64,000 nucleotides of DNA. Origin: JAHBNG01 sp039028975 (GTDB lineage Bacteria; Chloroflexota; Anaerolineae; Caldilineales; Caldilineaceae). Below the pieces are notes generated by a model. That model saw only the letters and a program-made list of their open reading frames with translations. It was not told where the DNA came from and searched no databases. Positions 63,554 to 64,000 of the stretch are shown here, in pieces; the stretch's first letter is position 1, and each line of letters opens with the position of its first letter. The position numbers and the translations under genes were made by a program. The DNA lies in contig JBCCHB010000064.1 in the NCBI GenBank assembly GCA_039028975.1, positions 1-64,000 on the forward strand, read 5' to 3'.

Positions 63554-64000
63554 CTACTCCTCAAAGTACCACTGCTCTGGCATGAACTGCACCCACTGCC
63601 GGTAACTCCAACTCCAAAGCCCAGTTGTGTCATTGGGTGGCGTATTGCGCAAGTTCTTCTTGAAGAGAAGCGGCTGCGGCGGATACTGGATAGTGCCGAT
63701 CATGTAGAGACTATCGAAGTGCTGCTCATAGAGCTGGGTGCCTAGCGCGATCTGCTCGTCAGATCCGTAGGGTAGGGCAAGGAATTCTTCGGCCTTCTCC
63801 CACAGTTCAATGATCTCGGCTGGCGGTTCTTCGCCTTCTTCACCATCGCTATTAAACCAAGCCTGCCAAAGGACGCCAGCCGAACGTGCGCCCCAGTCGG
63901 GCCGTAGATTGGTCAGACCGTTGCCAATATCGCCGATGTCCGTCACATCATAGCCCCATGCAGCTACGTCTAGCTGATTCCCATCGCGCAGCTCGCCGTA
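63554..64000 (-). CDS. family 5 ABC solute-binding protein, 3' part (runs off the window)
   Basis: The last 148 codons of a peptide/nickel-type (DppA/OppA-like, family 5) extracellular solute-binding protein; the frame is open to the window edge at 64000 and the start lies outside. The C-terminal signature is clear: WQAWFNSDGEEGEEPPAEII, the helix IALGTQLYEQHFDSLYMIGT, then PQPLLFKKNLRNTP and EQWYFEE at the end. A GTG inside (63946) is not the start. It could supply substrate to the Dpp-type ATPases found 17 kb away, but the gene order does not prove a link. Confidence 0.88.
   Translation of the reverse strand, partial: YGELRDGNQLDVAAWGYDVTDIGDIGNGLTNLRPDWGARSAGVLWQAWFNSDGEEGEEPPAEIIELWEKAEEFLALPYGSDEQIALGTQLYEQHFDSLYMIGTIQYPPQPLLFKKNLRNTPPNDTTGLWSWSYRQWVQFMPEQWYFEE

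Overview
The window looks like a piece of a Chloroflexota chromosome, probably Anaerolineae or Caldilineae and probably marine. This is inferred from style, not from a marker gene. The signs are twin-arginine lipoprotein solute-binding proteins next to sugar permeases, secreted proteins with Thr/Pro-rich linkers that end in a YLPIV/FLPFA-type motif, many beta-propeller proteins, XisI, a UPF0175/DUF3368 pair, and many palindromic intergenic repeats. I see no rRNA, tRNA, CRISPR array, prophage or recognisable transposase.

Layout. 0.3-9.5 kb: an aldo/keto reductase broken by a stop codon, an exported propeller protein, a membrane Fe-S oxidoreductase, a repeat-rich gap and a GAF/histidine kinase/receiver hybrid sensor. 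9.5-11 kb: an orphan XisI and a UPF0175 antitoxin overlapping a DUF3368 toxin that has lost its middle. 11.3-24.2 kb: three minus-strand genes for proteins of 378, 1792 and 1934 residues without signal peptides. The largest combines beta/gamma-crystallin-like, LamG, WD40 and YWTD units with coiled coils. I cannot assign this cluster to a described system and consider it the main novelty. 25-34 kb: a phytanoyl-CoA dioxygenase-like enzyme flanked by related hairpins, an RraA-fold protein, a secreted 14-repeat RCC1 protein, an SH3/propeller protein, a ROK kinase, an SPL-type radical SAM protein and, upstream of it, a strongly structured leader with a 16-codon ORF and terminator. 34-45 kb: a sortilin/BNR-type propeller, a secreted LamG protein, a histidine phosphatase, a cupredoxin-lamin-tail fusion and EttA.

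45-64 kb is almost all minus strand and is a transport and catabolism region. Reading downstream from 60.4 kb it holds a sulfatase remnant, a galactonate dehydratase-like enolase-superfamily enzyme, a sugar ABC importer (two permeases and a binding protein), a GH117-like glycosidase, a Fes-like esterase, a lone binding protein, a second sugar-type importer and, directly after that, two dipeptide-type ABC ATPases without dipeptide permeases. A second, frameshifted sulfatase and the 3' end of a family 5 peptide-binding protein lie at the right edge. The GH117, galactonate dehydratase and sulfatase relics suggest past or present use of sulfated red-algal galactans (inference).

The gaps carry several families of short inverted repeats of 35-113 bp whose ends resemble TATACT/AGTATA or TATAG/CTATA. 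They look like non-autonomous (MITE- or REP-like) elements. Some sit exactly between genes of the sugar operon, and one supplies an in-frame N-terminal extension.
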